From Chloroflexota bacterium (GTDB taxonomy: Bacteria > Chloroflexota > Limnocylindria > QHBO01), in the NCBI GenBank assembly GCA_040902225.1, contig JBBDXT010000007.1, forward strand, positions 513,112 through 577,111: 64,000 nucleotides of DNA, read 5' to 3'. Under the pieces are notes generated by a model. The model did no database searches, was not told the origin of the DNA, and was given only the letters and a program-made list of their open reading frames with translations. The position numbers were made by a program, and so were the translations under genes. Below are positions 7,437-15,278 of this stretch, piece by piece (the stretch's first letter is position 1; each line of letters starts with the position of its first letter).

Positions 7437-7488
7437 GAACAGGCGTTCTATTAGGCGGCAGCATACGAACAGGTGTTCGACTTGTCAA
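7437..7488 (-). promoter_or_regulatory. SOS promoter with tandem LexA boxes
   Basis: On the minus strand a perfect -35 TTGACA (7488-7483) and a -10 TATGCT (7465-7460) are 17 nt apart. LexA box 1, CGAACACCTGTTCG, fills the spacer at 7479-7466. Box 2, GAACGCCTGTTC, lies at 7448-7437, just downstream of the expected start. Box centres are 30 bp apart, about three helical turns. The -35 overlaps the dinB stop codon. It serves the 86-residue gene. Confidence 0.9.
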
Positions 7489-8696
7489 GGGTCCGGGTCG
7501 GGTGGCAGCTCGGGCTTCTCCCCGAAGTCAAAGCGGCGCCGATCCCGGTGCCCGATGAGCCGCGCCCGCGTGATCGCCTTCTCCCCGAACCGTCCGCGCA
7601 CCGCGTCGATCGAGCGCGTGATGCGATCGGCCTTGTCGGGTTCGTCGAAGAGGGTGAGCTGCTGGACATCGGTCAGATTGATGGCGGTCAGGCCGATGAG
7701 GCGCACGGCGCGGTCGCGGACCAGCGTCTTGCGCAGCAGGGCGACGCCGGCGGCATAGATCGGCTCCGATTCGCGGGTCTGGCGTGGCACCGGCATCTGC
7801 CGGGTGAGCGTTTCAAACCCCTCGTAGCGGAGCTTGAGCTGCACGGCGCCCGCGGCCAGGTGATGGCTGCGCAGACGGCTCGCCACCGATTCGGCCAGGT
7901 CGAGCAGCGTCGCCTCCAGGCGCGCCGGATCGTCGACGTCACGCTCGAACGTCAGCTCATGACCGATGCTCTTGGGTGCCTGCCACGCGACCACGGGCGC
8001 CGGGTCGATGCCGCGAGCGCGGAGCGCCAGGTCGTGGCCGTGGCTCCCGAATCGGCGGCGGAGGGTCCCATCGGGCAGCGCCGCCAGCTGCCCGATCGTG
8101 GTCACGCCATAGTCGGCCAGTGCCTGGCGCGATTGCGGCCCGACGCCCCACAGCCGGCTGACGGGGAGCGGAGCCAGGAACTCTGCCTCACCGCCAGGAG
8201 GGACGACGACCAGCGCGTCGGGCTTGCGCAGGTCCGATGCGACCTTGGCGCACAGCTTGTTGGTCGCCACCCCCACACTGACCACCAGTCCGGCCTCTGC
8301 GAGCACGCGCTGCTTGAGCGCCCGCCCGATCGTCTCGCCGTCGCCGAACACCTCGCGGCTGGCGGTGACATCCAGGAACGCCTCGTCCAGGCTGATCGGC
8401 TCGACCATTGGCGTGTACGAGGCGAAGATCCGCATCACCTGGGTCGAGAGGTCGCGGTAGCGGTCCGGGTGGCCGGGAAGGAAGACGCCGGTAGGGCAGA
8501 GTGCAGCCGCGGTGCGGATGGGCATGGCGGAGTGGACGCCGAACTTGCGCGCCTCGTACGAGGCGGCCATCACCACGCCCCGCGTTCCGCGATCGCCGCC
8601 CACGATCACCGGTTTGCCGCGCAGGGACGGGTTGTCGAGCACCTCGACGCTCGCGTAGAAGGCGTCGAGATCGGCGTGGAGGATGGTGCGAGTCAT
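7485..8696 (-). CDS. dinB: DNA polymerase IV (Y-family)
   Basis: Error-prone translesion polymerase, 403 residues. Catalytic palm motifs are present: HADLDAFYASVE near the N-terminus with the first metal-binding Asp, and SLDEAFLDVT around residue 105 with the D-E pair. The steric YEARKFGVHSAMP block and a little-finger domain follow. The C-terminal tail is short and shows no clear beta-clamp motif. It lies 12 nt downstream of lexA on the same strand with no promoter between, so it is the second gene of an auto-regulated SOS operon. The start is the ATG beginning MTRTILHADL. Confidence 0.96.
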   Translation of the reverse strand: MTRTILHADLDAFYASVEVLDNPSLRGKPVIVGGDRGTRGVVMAASYEARKFGVHSAMPIRTAAALCPTGVFLPGHPDRYRDLSTQVMRIFASYTPMVEPISLDEAFLDVTASREVFGDGETIGRALKQRVLAEAGLVVSVGVATNKLCAKVASDLRKPDALVVVPPGGEAEFLAPLPVSRLWGVGPQSRQALADYGVTTIGQLAALPDGTLRRRFGSHGHDLALRARGIDPAPVVAWQAPKSIGHELTFERDVDDPARLEATLLDLAESVASRLRSHHLAAGAVQLKLRYEGFETLTRQMPVPRQTRESEPIYAAGVALLRKTLVRDRAVRLIGLTAINLTDVQQLTLFDEPDKADRITRSIDAVRGRFGEKAITRARLIGHRDRRRFDFGEKPELPPDPDP

Positions 8697-8708
8697 CGCC
8701 CCCCGAGC

Positions 8709-9392
8709 CTACGTCAGCTTGCGGATGACCCCGACCACCTTGCCCTGGATCTGGACCTCGGTGGCGTAGATCGGCTCCATCTCGGCATTCGCCGGCTGCA
8801 GTCGAATGCGGTCCTTCTCGCGATAGAAGCGCTTGAGCGTGACCCCATTGTCCTCGAGCAGGGCCACGACGATGTCGCCGTCGTGGGCGGTTGCCTGGGG
8901 CTGGACCACGACGTAATCGCCGTCGTCGATGAGGTCGTCGATCATGCTCTTGCCGCGCACGCGAAGGACGTACGAGTCGTCGCGCGCCTGCAGCGAGCGG
9001 GGGACATCGAGCGTCTCGGCGCCCTCCGCGTAGGCCTCGATCGGCTGGCCGGCGGCGATCTCGCCGACCACCGGGAGGGCCAGGCGATCGCGCTCCATCC
9101 GCATCCGGAACGGCGTGACCCGGCTCCGTTCGGCCGGTACCGGGCGGCGAGCGGGTAGACCCAGCTCGGCTTCAGCGCGAACCGTCAGTCGCAGGGCGCG
9201 CGATGAGTGGGAGCCGCGCTCGACCATCCCGTCGCGCTCGAGGGCGGTCAGGTGGTGGTGCACAGCCGATGGCGAGGCAAGGCCGACCGCCTCGGCAATC
9301 TCTCGCACGCTGGGCGGATAGCCGCGCTCCGCGACGATGCGGGCGATGCTCTCGAGGATCTTCCTGCGGCGCTCGGCGTCATGCTTTGTCAC
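8709..9392 (-). CDS. lexA: LexA repressor
   Basis: SOS repressor and autoprotease, 227 residues. The N-terminal winged helix (PPSVREIAEAVGLASPSAVHHHL, residues about 26-48) binds GAAC-N4-GTTC operators. The cleavage site is Ala114-Gly115 in GEIAAG, with catalytic Ser149 (GKSM) and Lys187 (VTLK). A linker of about 30 residues separates the domains. The start is GTG 9392, 6 nt after AAGGAG. Its own promoter holds one LexA box (9432-9443), so it represses itself and dinB. Actinobacterial and Bacillus LexA proteins recognise the same operator type. Confidence 0.97.
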   Translation of the reverse strand: MTKHDAERRRKILESIARIVAERGYPPSVREIAEAVGLASPSAVHHHLTALERDGMVERGSHSSRALRLTVRAEAELGLPARRPVPAERSRVTPFRMRMERDRLALPVVGEIAAGQPIEAYAEGAETLDVPRSLQARDDSYVLRVRGKSMIDDLIDDGDYVVVQPQATAHDGDIVVALLEDNGVTLKRFYREKDRIRLQPANAEMEPIYATEVQIQGKVVGVIRKLT

Positions 9393-9422
9393 CGGCGACT
9401 CCTTGGTAGGGCGTTACCCGCG

Positions 9423-9452
9423 ACAGTACCAGAACAGGCGTTCTAATGTCAA
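9423..9452 (-). promoter_or_regulatory. lexA promoter with LexA box
   Basis: Minus-strand TTGACA (9452-9447) is followed after 18 nt by TACTGT (9428-9423). The LexA box GAACGCCTGTTC (9443-9432) fills the spacer, so LexA binding would block RNA polymerase. The layout matches the promoter at 7437-7488. Confidence 0.85.
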
Positions 9453-9532
9453 TGGGCTTTGGCCCACGAAACCTGAAATCTGGCGGCTCTGATACCATCG
9501 GGGCCCACCTGGACCGGAACCGGAGAATCACC

Positions 9533-10096
9533 GTGAAGCTATCCGGCCAACTGCGCTATGCGCGCATGGCACGCCTGATCTGGAAGCTCCCGATGTACGC
9601 GCGCGTCATCTGGGGACTCGTCCGCGACCCGCGCACGCCCCTCCCCCTCAAGGGTCTGCTGGGAGCCGCGCTCGTCTACCTGGTGATGCCCTTTGACCTG
9701 ATCCCGGACGCCATCCCGATCCTCGGCCAGGCCGATGACCTGACGGTCCTGATGCTGGTGCTGGACCTGTTCATCGCCAATGCGCCGGCACAGGTTCGCA
9801 AGGATCACCTGGACCGCGCGAAGAACGGCACCGCCGACCTCGACAAGGACCTGGCGCGACTCCGCTCGCTGATGGGCCATCGCTACGACGAGATCCGCGA
9901 CAACCTGCCGGAGCTGCTCGAGCGCTACAGCGATCTGCGGGATCCACGCGCGGTCAAGAGCCTCCTCGCGCGGCTGAGGATCTCGCGACGCGGCAACCCC
10001 GCGGAGCGTGAGGGGGCCACTGCCGACCCAGAGTCAGCCGACGACCAATGGCAGCTCCAGGTTGCCGCTGGACGTGGCGAGCCAAAGCTCAACTGA
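9533..10096 (+). CDS. YkvA/DUF1232 family membrane-associated protein
   Basis: A 187-residue protein whose middle carries the DUF1232 (YkvA) signature: RDPRTPLPLKGLLGAALVYL followed by MPFDLIPDAIPILGQADD, a hydrophobic hairpin with a conserved D-x-I-P-D-x-I-P core. Function of the family is unknown. The C-terminus is charged and probably disordered. The start is GTG 9533, 7 nt after GGAG; an upstream in-frame ATG at 9446 overlaps the lexA promoter and is rejected. The gene ends 25 nt before rplI, so the two may share a transcript. Confidence 0.82.
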   Translation: MKLSGQLRYARMARLIWKLPMYARVIWGLVRDPRTPLPLKGLLGAALVYLVMPFDLIPDAIPILGQADDLTVLMLVLDLFIANAPAQVRKDHLDRAKNGTADLDKDLARLRSLMGHRYDEIRDNLPELLERYSDLRDPRAVKSLLARLRISRRGNPAEREGATADPESADDQWQLQVAAGRGEPKLN

Positions 10097-10121
10097 CCAG
10101 CGGAAAGGGACGACAGACGGC

Positions 10122-10571
10122 ATGAAGGTGATCTTGAAGCGCGATGTGAAGGGGCTCGGTCACGCCGGCGACGTGAAGGAGGTCAAGAACGGCTACGCGC
10201 GCAACCTCCTCTTCCCGACCGGTGCAGCGGCCCTCGCCGACGCCGGAGCGCTCGCCAACTGGGAGCGCCACCGTGGCGAGCGCGAGGCTCGCGAGCAGGG
10301 TCTCCGCGCCGAGGCCGAGGCCACGGCCGAGCGGCTGCGCTCCATGAAGCTCGAGGTCGCGGTCAAGTCCGGCGAGAAGAATCGCCTCTTCGGATCGGTC
10401 ACCAACCGCGAGATTGCCGAGCTGATTGCCAAGGAGGGGATCGAGGTTGATCGGCACGACATCCACCTCCGCTCGCCGATCAAGATGCTCGGCGACTTCA
10501 AGATCGACGTGCGGCTGATGCCCGGCGTCGAGGCCGAGATGACGGTCAGCGTGGTGCCACTCCAGGGCTGA
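10122..10571 (+). CDS. rplI: 50S ribosomal protein bL9
   Basis: Large-subunit ribosomal protein of 149 residues, the normal bL9 length. The N-terminal domain is classical: MKVILKRDVKGLGHAGDVKE, then NGYARNLLFPTGAA. A long connecting helix and the C-terminal domain with LFGSVTNREIAE and the final VSVVPLQ follow. ATG 10122 has AAGGGA 11 nt upstream. As in many bacteria it precedes dnaB, but rpsF, ssb and rpsR are not adjacent here. Confidence 0.96.
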   Translation: MKVILKRDVKGLGHAGDVKEVKNGYARNLLFPTGAAALADAGALANWERHRGEREAREQGLRAEAEATAERLRSMKLEVAVKSGEKNRLFGSVTNREIAELIAKEGIEVDRHDIHLRSPIKMLGDFKIDVRLMPGVEAEMTVSVVPLQG

Positions 10572-10648
10572 CGAGTTCCCGCGAGCCGCCGCTCGGCGAG
10601 GGCAGGGCCGGGACAGACTAGGTGTCGCGGCCGAGGGCTTGACTGGCA

Positions 10649-10752
10649 TCATCCACGCAGCTGGTGTGCCACGTGAACAGCTCTCGCGCGTCGCCGATGT
10701 CCACAGCCTGTCCCCACCCGCGTTTCGGTTTGGTGGGTAAGTCGGTGGACAA
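10649..10752. promoter_or_regulatory. Cluster of DnaA-box-like sites upstream of dnaB
   Basis: Three near-matches to the DnaA box lie in 104 bp: TCATCCACG at 10649-10657 and ATGTCCACA at 10697-10705 (each 7/9 to TTATCCACA), and TTGTCCACC on the minus strand at 10752-10744, the form common in high-GC genomes. The last is just upstream of the likely dnaB promoter (TAGGGT at 10780-10785). They may let DnaA tune dnaB transcription. An origin is unlikely because no AT-rich stretch is present. Confidence 0.35.
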
Positions 10753-10792
10753 CCGTGCCCTTCCCACGTGCTGTGCCGGTAGGGTCTGGACC

Positions 10793-10840
10793 ATGCCTCG
10801 CCAATGCCTCGCCGTGCCTGCCTGCGTGGCGAGCCGATGA
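10793..10840 (+). CDS. Possible 15-codon leaderless leader peptide of dnaB
   Basis: ATG 10793 lies 7 nt after the -10-like TAGGGT (10780-10785), the same spacing as other apparent leaderless genes in the window. It opens a 15-codon frame (MPRQCLAVPACVASR) whose TGA overlaps the dnaB ATG at 10837 (ATGA). dnaB has no convincing Shine-Dalgarno sequence, so re-initiation from this frame could drive it. A dnaB start at ATG 10804 is the competing explanation. Confidence 0.3.
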   Translation: MPRQCLAVPACVASR

Positions 10841-13455
10841 GCATCGACAAGCTGGCACCACAGGCGGTCGAGGCCGAGCAGAGCGTCCTCGGCTCGATCC
10901 TGATCGATCCTGAGGCGATCCTCAAGGTCGCCGACTTCCTTCATCCGCCCGACTTCTACCGCCAGCAGCACTCCGACATCTACGAGGCCATGCTCGGCCT
11001 GCATGGCCAGCGTGAGCCGATCGACCTGGTGACGCTGGGGGACGAGCTGGCGCGTCGGGATCGGCTGGAACCGATCGGCGGCCCGGCCTACCTGGCCAGC
11101 CTGATGAACATGGTCCCCACCGCCGTCCACGTGGAGCACTACGGCCGGATCGTCGAGCGCAAGGCGGTGCTCCGCAACCTGATCGGCGCGGCCGGCAAGA
11201 TCGCCGCTGTCGGCTACGAGGAGGCCAACGACGCGGAGGCCGCCATCGACCGGGCCGAGGGGATCCTGTTCGAGATCAGCCAGCGCCGCACAGTTGGCGG
11301 ATTCGAATCCCTCGCCACGCTGCTGGGCCAGGCCTACGACCGCCTCGAGTACCTGCACGAGCATCGGGGCCAGATCCTGGGCATCCCGAGCGGGCTCTCG
11401 CAGCTGGATGCGCTGCTGGGTGGCTTCCAGCCGTCCGACCTGATCATCCTCGCCGCCCGGCCGAGCGTCGGGAAGACGAGCATGGCGCTGAATATCGCAC
11501 AGCACGCGGCGGTGCACGAGGGAAAAAAGGTCGGCGTCTTCTCGCTGGAGATGAGCAAGGAGCAGCTCGCGCTGCGCCTCCTCTCGGCCGAGTCGGGGAT
11601 CAACCCGCGACCCCTGCAGAGCGGCTTCGTGGACGAGACCGACTGGAGCAAGATCGCCCAGGTCATGAACTCGATGCACGCGGCGCCGATGTGGATCGAC
11701 GACTCGCCGGTGCTCACCGTCCTGGAGCTGCGGACCAAGGCCCGTCGCCTGGAGGCGGAGCAGCGCGGGCTCGATCTGCTGATCGTCGACTACCTGCAGC
11801 TGATGCAAGGGGGCTACTCGCAACGGGAGCCGAACCGGGTCCAGGAGGTGAGCGAGATCAGCCGAGGCCTGAAGCAGCTGTCGCGGGAGCTGAAGGTGCC
11901 GGTGATCGCCCTCTCCCAGCTGTCACGCGGCGTCGAGCAGCGAGGCAGTGCCGAGCCACGCCTCTCCGACCTGAGGGAGTCGGGCTGCCTGACAGCGGAC
12001 ACCCGGATCCTTCGCGCCGATACGGGGGCTTCGGAGTCTCTCGGCGAGCTGCTGGCCCGCGGCGAGCGAAACGTCCCCGTCTGGTCTGTCACCGACAACC
12101 TGCGATTGGTGCGCCGCACCATGACGCATGTCTTTCCCAGCGGCATGAAACCGACCTACCGTTTGCGACTTGCCTCCGGTCGCGAGGTGAAGGCCAGCGG
12201 CAACCACCCATTCCTGACCATGGACGGCTGGGCCGCCCTCGATGATCTGCGGGTGGGAAGCCGGGTGGCTGTGCCGCGCCGCGTCAGCGCTCCGGCGTCG
12301 GTGCGCGAGTGGCCGGCAGCCGAGGTCGTGATGCTCGCGCACCTGATCGGGGATGGGACCGTTGCCAGCCATCAGCCGATCCACTACACCAGTGCCGACG
12401 AGGAAAATCTCCGGGCCGTGGCCGACGCCGCATCTCACTTCGGAGTCACGCACCGGCGGGTGAAGCAGGGCAGCTGGACTCACATCTACCTGCCATCGCC
12501 ATACCCGCTCGCGCGCGGCCGTCACAACCCCATCGCTGCGTGGCTGACCGGCCTCAACCTCTATGGCCTGCGGGCGCATGAGAAGTTCCTGCCGCCGCAG
12601 GTCTTCGGCCTGCCGGACACACAGGTACGCCTCTTCCTGCGCCACCTGTGGGCGACCGATGGGTCGGTCACCACCGCGCGCGGCGGAGCAGTCAGGATCT
12701 ACTACGCCACCACGAGCCGACCGCTCGCCGAGGACGTGCAGGCTCTGTTGCTCCGGGTTGACCTGCGTGCGCGGCTGCGATCCGTGCCAGCGACGCGCGG
12801 TCGTTTCGGCTACACCGTCGATGTATCGGGGGTCTCCGATCAGCGGAGGTTCCTGGAGGAGATCGGTGTCCACGGGGCGCGGGCGGAGAGTTGCCGGTCG
12901 GCCCTGGTCCGACTGCGCGGTGTGGCCTCGAACCCCAACGTCGACACCATCCCGCTGCAGGTCTGGCGTTCAGTCCGCCTGGCAATGAACGGACGCGGTC
13001 TGTCCGAGCGAGCGCTGCAGGTGGCAGTCGGGTCGTCCTACGCGGGCAGTTCTTTCTACCGCCACGCACCGAGTCGCCCACGGTTGGCGAAGCTGGCGGA
13101 GGTTCTCGAGGACCCGGGGCTGCAAGACCTGGACACTGGCGATCTGTTCTGGGATCGGGTGGTGGCCATCGAGCCGCTCGGGCAGGAGATGGTCTACGAC
13201 GCCACGGTGCCCGACACGAACAACTTCATCGCCGACGGCATCGTCGTCCACAACTCCATAGAGCAGGATGCGGACGTTGTGATCTTTCTCTATCGCGACG
13301 GCGAGGCGAACGCGAACAGCGACGTGGAATTGATCAAGGCCAAGGTGGCCAAGCACCGCAACGGCCCGATCGGGGAGGTCCCGCTGCAGTTCCGCAAGAC
13401 AAACACGCGCTTCTACACGATGGCCGCCCGGGAGACCGAGGCCGTTACCTACTAG
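10837..13455 (+). CDS. dnaB: Replicative DNA helicase DnaB, interrupted by an intein
   Basis: Replicative hexameric helicase precursor of 872 residues; removal of the 423-residue intein leaves a 449-residue DnaB, the normal length. The N-terminal domain (AVEAEQSVLGSILIDPEA) and the RecA-like domain with Walker A ARPSVGKTS (K213) and Walker B LLIVDYLQLM are intact. The C-terminal extein SIEQDADVVIFLYRD restores the arginine-finger region. The intein sits at the conserved RESG/SIEQD site also used by the Synechocystis DnaB intein. ATG 10837 (MSIDKLAPQAVEAEQ) fits the family start; ATG 10804 would add 11 residues. The gene follows rplI after a 265-bp regulatory gap. Confidence 0.95.
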   Translation: MSIDKLAPQAVEAEQSVLGSILIDPEAILKVADFLHPPDFYRQQHSDIYEAMLGLHGQREPIDLVTLGDELARRDRLEPIGGPAYLASLMNMVPTAVHVEHYGRIVERKAVLRNLIGAAGKIAAVGYEEANDAEAAIDRAEGILFEISQRRTVGGFESLATLLGQAYDRLEYLHEHRGQILGIPSGLSQLDALLGGFQPSDLIILAARPSVGKTSMALNIAQHAAVHEGKKVGVFSLEMSKEQLALRLLSAESGINPRPLQSGFVDETDWSKIAQVMNSMHAAPMWIDDSPVLTVLELRTKARRLEAEQRGLDLLIVDYLQLMQGGYSQREPNRVQEVSEISRGLKQLSRELKVPVIALSQLSRGVEQRGSAEPRLSDLRESGCLTADTRILRADTGASESLGELLARGERNVPVWSVTDNLRLVRRTMTHVFPSGMKPTYRLRLASGREVKASGNHPFLTMDGWAALDDLRVGSRVAVPRRVSAPASVREWPAAEVVMLAHLIGDGTVASHQPIHYTSADEENLRAVADAASHFGVTHRRVKQGSWTHIYLPSPYPLARGRHNPIAAWLTGLNLYGLRAHEKFLPPQVFGLPDTQVRLFLRHLWATDGSVTTARGGAVRIYYATTSRPLAEDVQALLLRVDLRARLRSVPATRGRFGYTVDVSGVSDQRRFLEEIGVHGARAESCRSALVRLRGVASNPNVDTIPLQVWRSVRLAMNGRGLSERALQVAVGSSYAGSSFYRHAPSRPRLAKLAEVLEDPGLQDLDTGDLFWDRVVAIEPLGQEMVYDATVPDTNNFIADGIVVHNSIEQDADVVIFLYRDGEANANSDVELIKAKVAKHRNGPIGEVPLQFRKTNTRFYTMAARETEAVTY
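11986..13254 (+). mobile_element. DnaB intein with LAGLIDADG homing endonuclease
   Basis: In-frame protein intron of 423 residues. Splicing residues are complete: Cys1 (CLTADTRIL), block B ASGNHPFLTMDGW with the N-x-H-type pair, C-terminal block F VYDATVPDTNNFIADG, and the terminal His-Asn followed by Ser+1. Two endonuclease motifs are intact, LAHLIGDGT (Asp at intein position 123) and LRHLWATDGSV (Asp at 225), so the homing enzyme may still cut intein-less dnaB alleles. Intein spread is horizontal, so its origin need not match the host gene. Confidence 0.96.
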
Positions 13456-13459
13456 GCCC

Positions 13460-13909
13460 CTACGGCTCGACGACCACCACGGCGTGCATCCCAGCCTCCC
13501 AGTGGCCCGGAAGGTGGCAGCCGAGCAGGATCTCGGCGGCCGTGTCGAAGCGGTAGCTGACCACACCGGTTTCGCGCGGCGCCAGGAAGATCCCGTACCC
13601 GGCGTGGCGCACCTGTGGCTGAGCGCTCGCCGCCGCGGCCATGTGCATGGCGGCGTGCGCCAGCTGATCGGCCTCCGTGCCGATGAAGAGCTCGTGCGCG
13701 ATGTCATCCGGGTTGGTGACCACGAACGCCACCAGCTCGCCGGCTCGGACCTCGACGCGGTCGGGGATGAAGTGCATCCCTTCCATCGAAAGCTCCACCA
13801 CGCGATCGGTGCCGGCCGGCACATCGCGCCGGGCGGCGCTCGGCGAGCAAGCGACCAGGAGCAGCGCCAGCCCGACGATCGTGAATCCCTTCCAGGCGGT
13901 TGAGGCCAT
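13460..13909 (-). CDS. Cupredoxin-like copper-binding lipoprotein
   Basis: Predicted exported blue-copper-type protein of 149 residues. The signal peptide ends in lipobox LVAC with Cys21, so the protein is anchored outside the membrane. All four type-1 copper ligands are seen: H72 (DIAHELF), C131, H136 and M141 (GCHLPGHWEAGM, spacing C-x4-H-x4-M). It could carry electrons or buffer copper. ATG 13909 follows GAGGG by about 7 nt and gives a clean signal; an upstream GTG would add 13 residues. It converges on dnaB with a 4-bp gap and has no obvious partner. Confidence 0.85.
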   Translation of the reverse strand: MASTAWKGFTIVGLALLLVACSPSAARRDVPAGTDRVVELSMEGMHFIPDRVEVRAGELVAFVVTNPDDIAHELFIGTEADQLAHAAMHMAAAASAQPQVRHAGYGIFLAPRETGVVSYRFDTAAEILLGCHLPGHWEAGMHAVVVVEP

Positions 13910-14031
13910 CGGCTCACCCTCTGCGGCGAATTGGCTTAGGCGTACCACCGGGCGGCACGGCTGTCACGAGGCGAACGGCCCGAATCGAGCGGGTCGATCG
14001 GTGCCAAATGGCACTTGCAGGCGAGTTCCGC

Positions 14032-14883
14032 TCAGCGACACTCCCAGCTGAGCTCGCCGCTCAGGCTTGCCGGCCAGGCTGGGTCCGGCGTCGTCTCCAT
14101 CGGCACATCGGAAAACGCCAGACGGCCGCTGAGGCCAAGGTAGGCGATCTCCTCGATCGTCACCAGATCCGTCCAGCCGATGGTGCGTCCGGAGGTGGCG
14201 GCCATGAGGGCCGCGATCGGCACCGATTGGGCGGGAGACGGGGCGGCGATGTGAACGCTCAACATCAGGTGCACCTCGTCGCCGGCCCGTGGATCGCCTA
14301 GCAGGCCGAGAGCGAGGGCCATCGGTTCCCCCTGGAGCAAGCCGACCTTGTCGCTCGCAACGCCTGCGACCGAGCCATCGGCCTCGAAGTCGCACGTCGC
14401 GGTGGCGCTGGAGTCCCCGACCCACCCGATCCTCGAAAGCTCGAGGGTGATCTGTCCCACCACCGTCGGAGCGCCAGGTGCATCCTCGGCGAACCATGGT
14501 CCACATGACCAGGTGATCTCGCCTGAGAGAGTCGTGGGCCAGGATGGCCCCGGCGCACCCAGCTCCGGGTCGACGCGGATCGGTGCGTCTGCAAATCGGA
14601 CGCTGCCGCTCGCGCCACCGGAAGACGATTGGATCTCCACCTCGTCGGTGTCCCACATCGGAGCCACCGATCCATCGGGGAAGTGAGCTGCGTCGATGAA
14701 CAGTGAGACATGGCCCGAGGCGCCCGCCGCCGGCAGGTTGACTGCCGCACGCAAGGCGTTGCCATCCATGTCGCCAAGGCTCAGTGCCGTCACACCTGCG
14801 ACGTCGGTGCCGGCCACCACTGACTGGCAGTTCGCTCGGCCAGCCGTCGAAGGCTCGAAGGTTGGGACGCCGTCCAGCGTCAC
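14032..14883 (-). CDS. Uncharacterised protein with two homologous halves
   Basis: A 283-residue protein of unknown function, acidic and rich in small residues, probably all beta. It contains an internal duplication. The first half ends SVRFADAPIRV...PGPSWPTTLSGEITWSC and the second RLAFSDVP...PDPAWPASLSGELSWEC, so each unit closes with P-x-W-P-x-x-L-S-G-E-x-x-W-x-C. The paired cysteines suggest an extracytoplasmic, disulphide-bonded protein, yet no signal peptide is visible from this start. The GTG start overlaps the stop of the upstream membrane-protein gene, so both are made together. The signal may be missing because the true start lies elsewhere. Confidence 0.65.
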   Translation of the reverse strand: MTLDGVPTFEPSTAGRANCQSVVAGTDVAGVTALSLGDMDGNALRAAVNLPAAGASGHVSLFIDAAHFPDGSVAPMWDTDEVEIQSSSGGASGSVRFADAPIRVDPELGAPGPSWPTTLSGEITWSCGPWFAEDAPGAPTVVGQITLELSRIGWVGDSSATATCDFEADGSVAGVASDKVGLLQGEPMALALGLLGDPRAGDEVHLMLSVHIAAPSPAQSVPIAALMAATSGRTIGWTDLVTIEEIAYLGLSGRLAFSDVPMETTPDPAWPASLSGELSWECR

Positions 14884-15278
14884 GCTTGCCTCGCCCCGGC
14901 CTGGAGCACCACCGGCGGGTGATAGCCGATGTCAAGGATCGGGACGGCGGCCCAGCCCCCGGCGCCACCCGCTGCGATGAGCGCTGCTGCAGCGAAGGAA
15001 TAGCGACTGGCCACCCGTCCACGCCCGGCCGGGCGCAGGGCGTTGCCGACTCCCGCCAGGCCCGCGATGAGCACCAACCCGCCGATCGCGTATGCCAGGT
15101 ACGCGGCGCCGAACGCCCCGCCAAACCCGCCGAGCGACGACTGGTACGCCGCCTGGTAGCCGAGGAAGGCCCCGATGCCAAGCGGAACCACGGCCAACAG
15201 CCACCGCCACACCGTTTGTGGCACTCGTCGGGCGGGCGGCGCAGATGACTGCTCGTTCACGTCGGGATCATCGGCCAT
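14880..15278 (-). CDS. Small multi-pass membrane protein, unknown
   Basis: A 132-residue protein with a short charged N-terminus (MADDPDVNEQSS) and about three or four hydrophobic helices rich in Ala and Gly. No family is recognised. ATG 15278 is chosen over a longer open frame because it precedes a typical cytoplasmic tail and the first helix at about residue 23. Its stop overlaps the GTG of the two-domain protein downstream (GTGA), implying joint function, perhaps as its membrane partner. Confidence 0.6.
   Translation of the reverse strand: MADDPDVNEQSSAPPARRVPQTVWRWLLAVVPLGIGAFLGYQAAYQSSLGGFGGAFGAAYLAYAIGGLVLIAGLAGVGNALRPAGRGRVASRYSFAAAALIAAGGAGGWAAVPILDIGYHPPVVLQAGARQA

Noticed and set aside
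10572-10836. Origin of replication upstream of dnaB
   Set aside because: DnaA-like boxes are few and imperfect, there is no AT-rich unwinding element, and no dnaA or dnaN is near.
11986-13254. Insertion element or frameshift disrupting dnaB
   Set aside because: The insert is in frame from Cys to His-Asn, has all intein blocks and leaves intact exteins.
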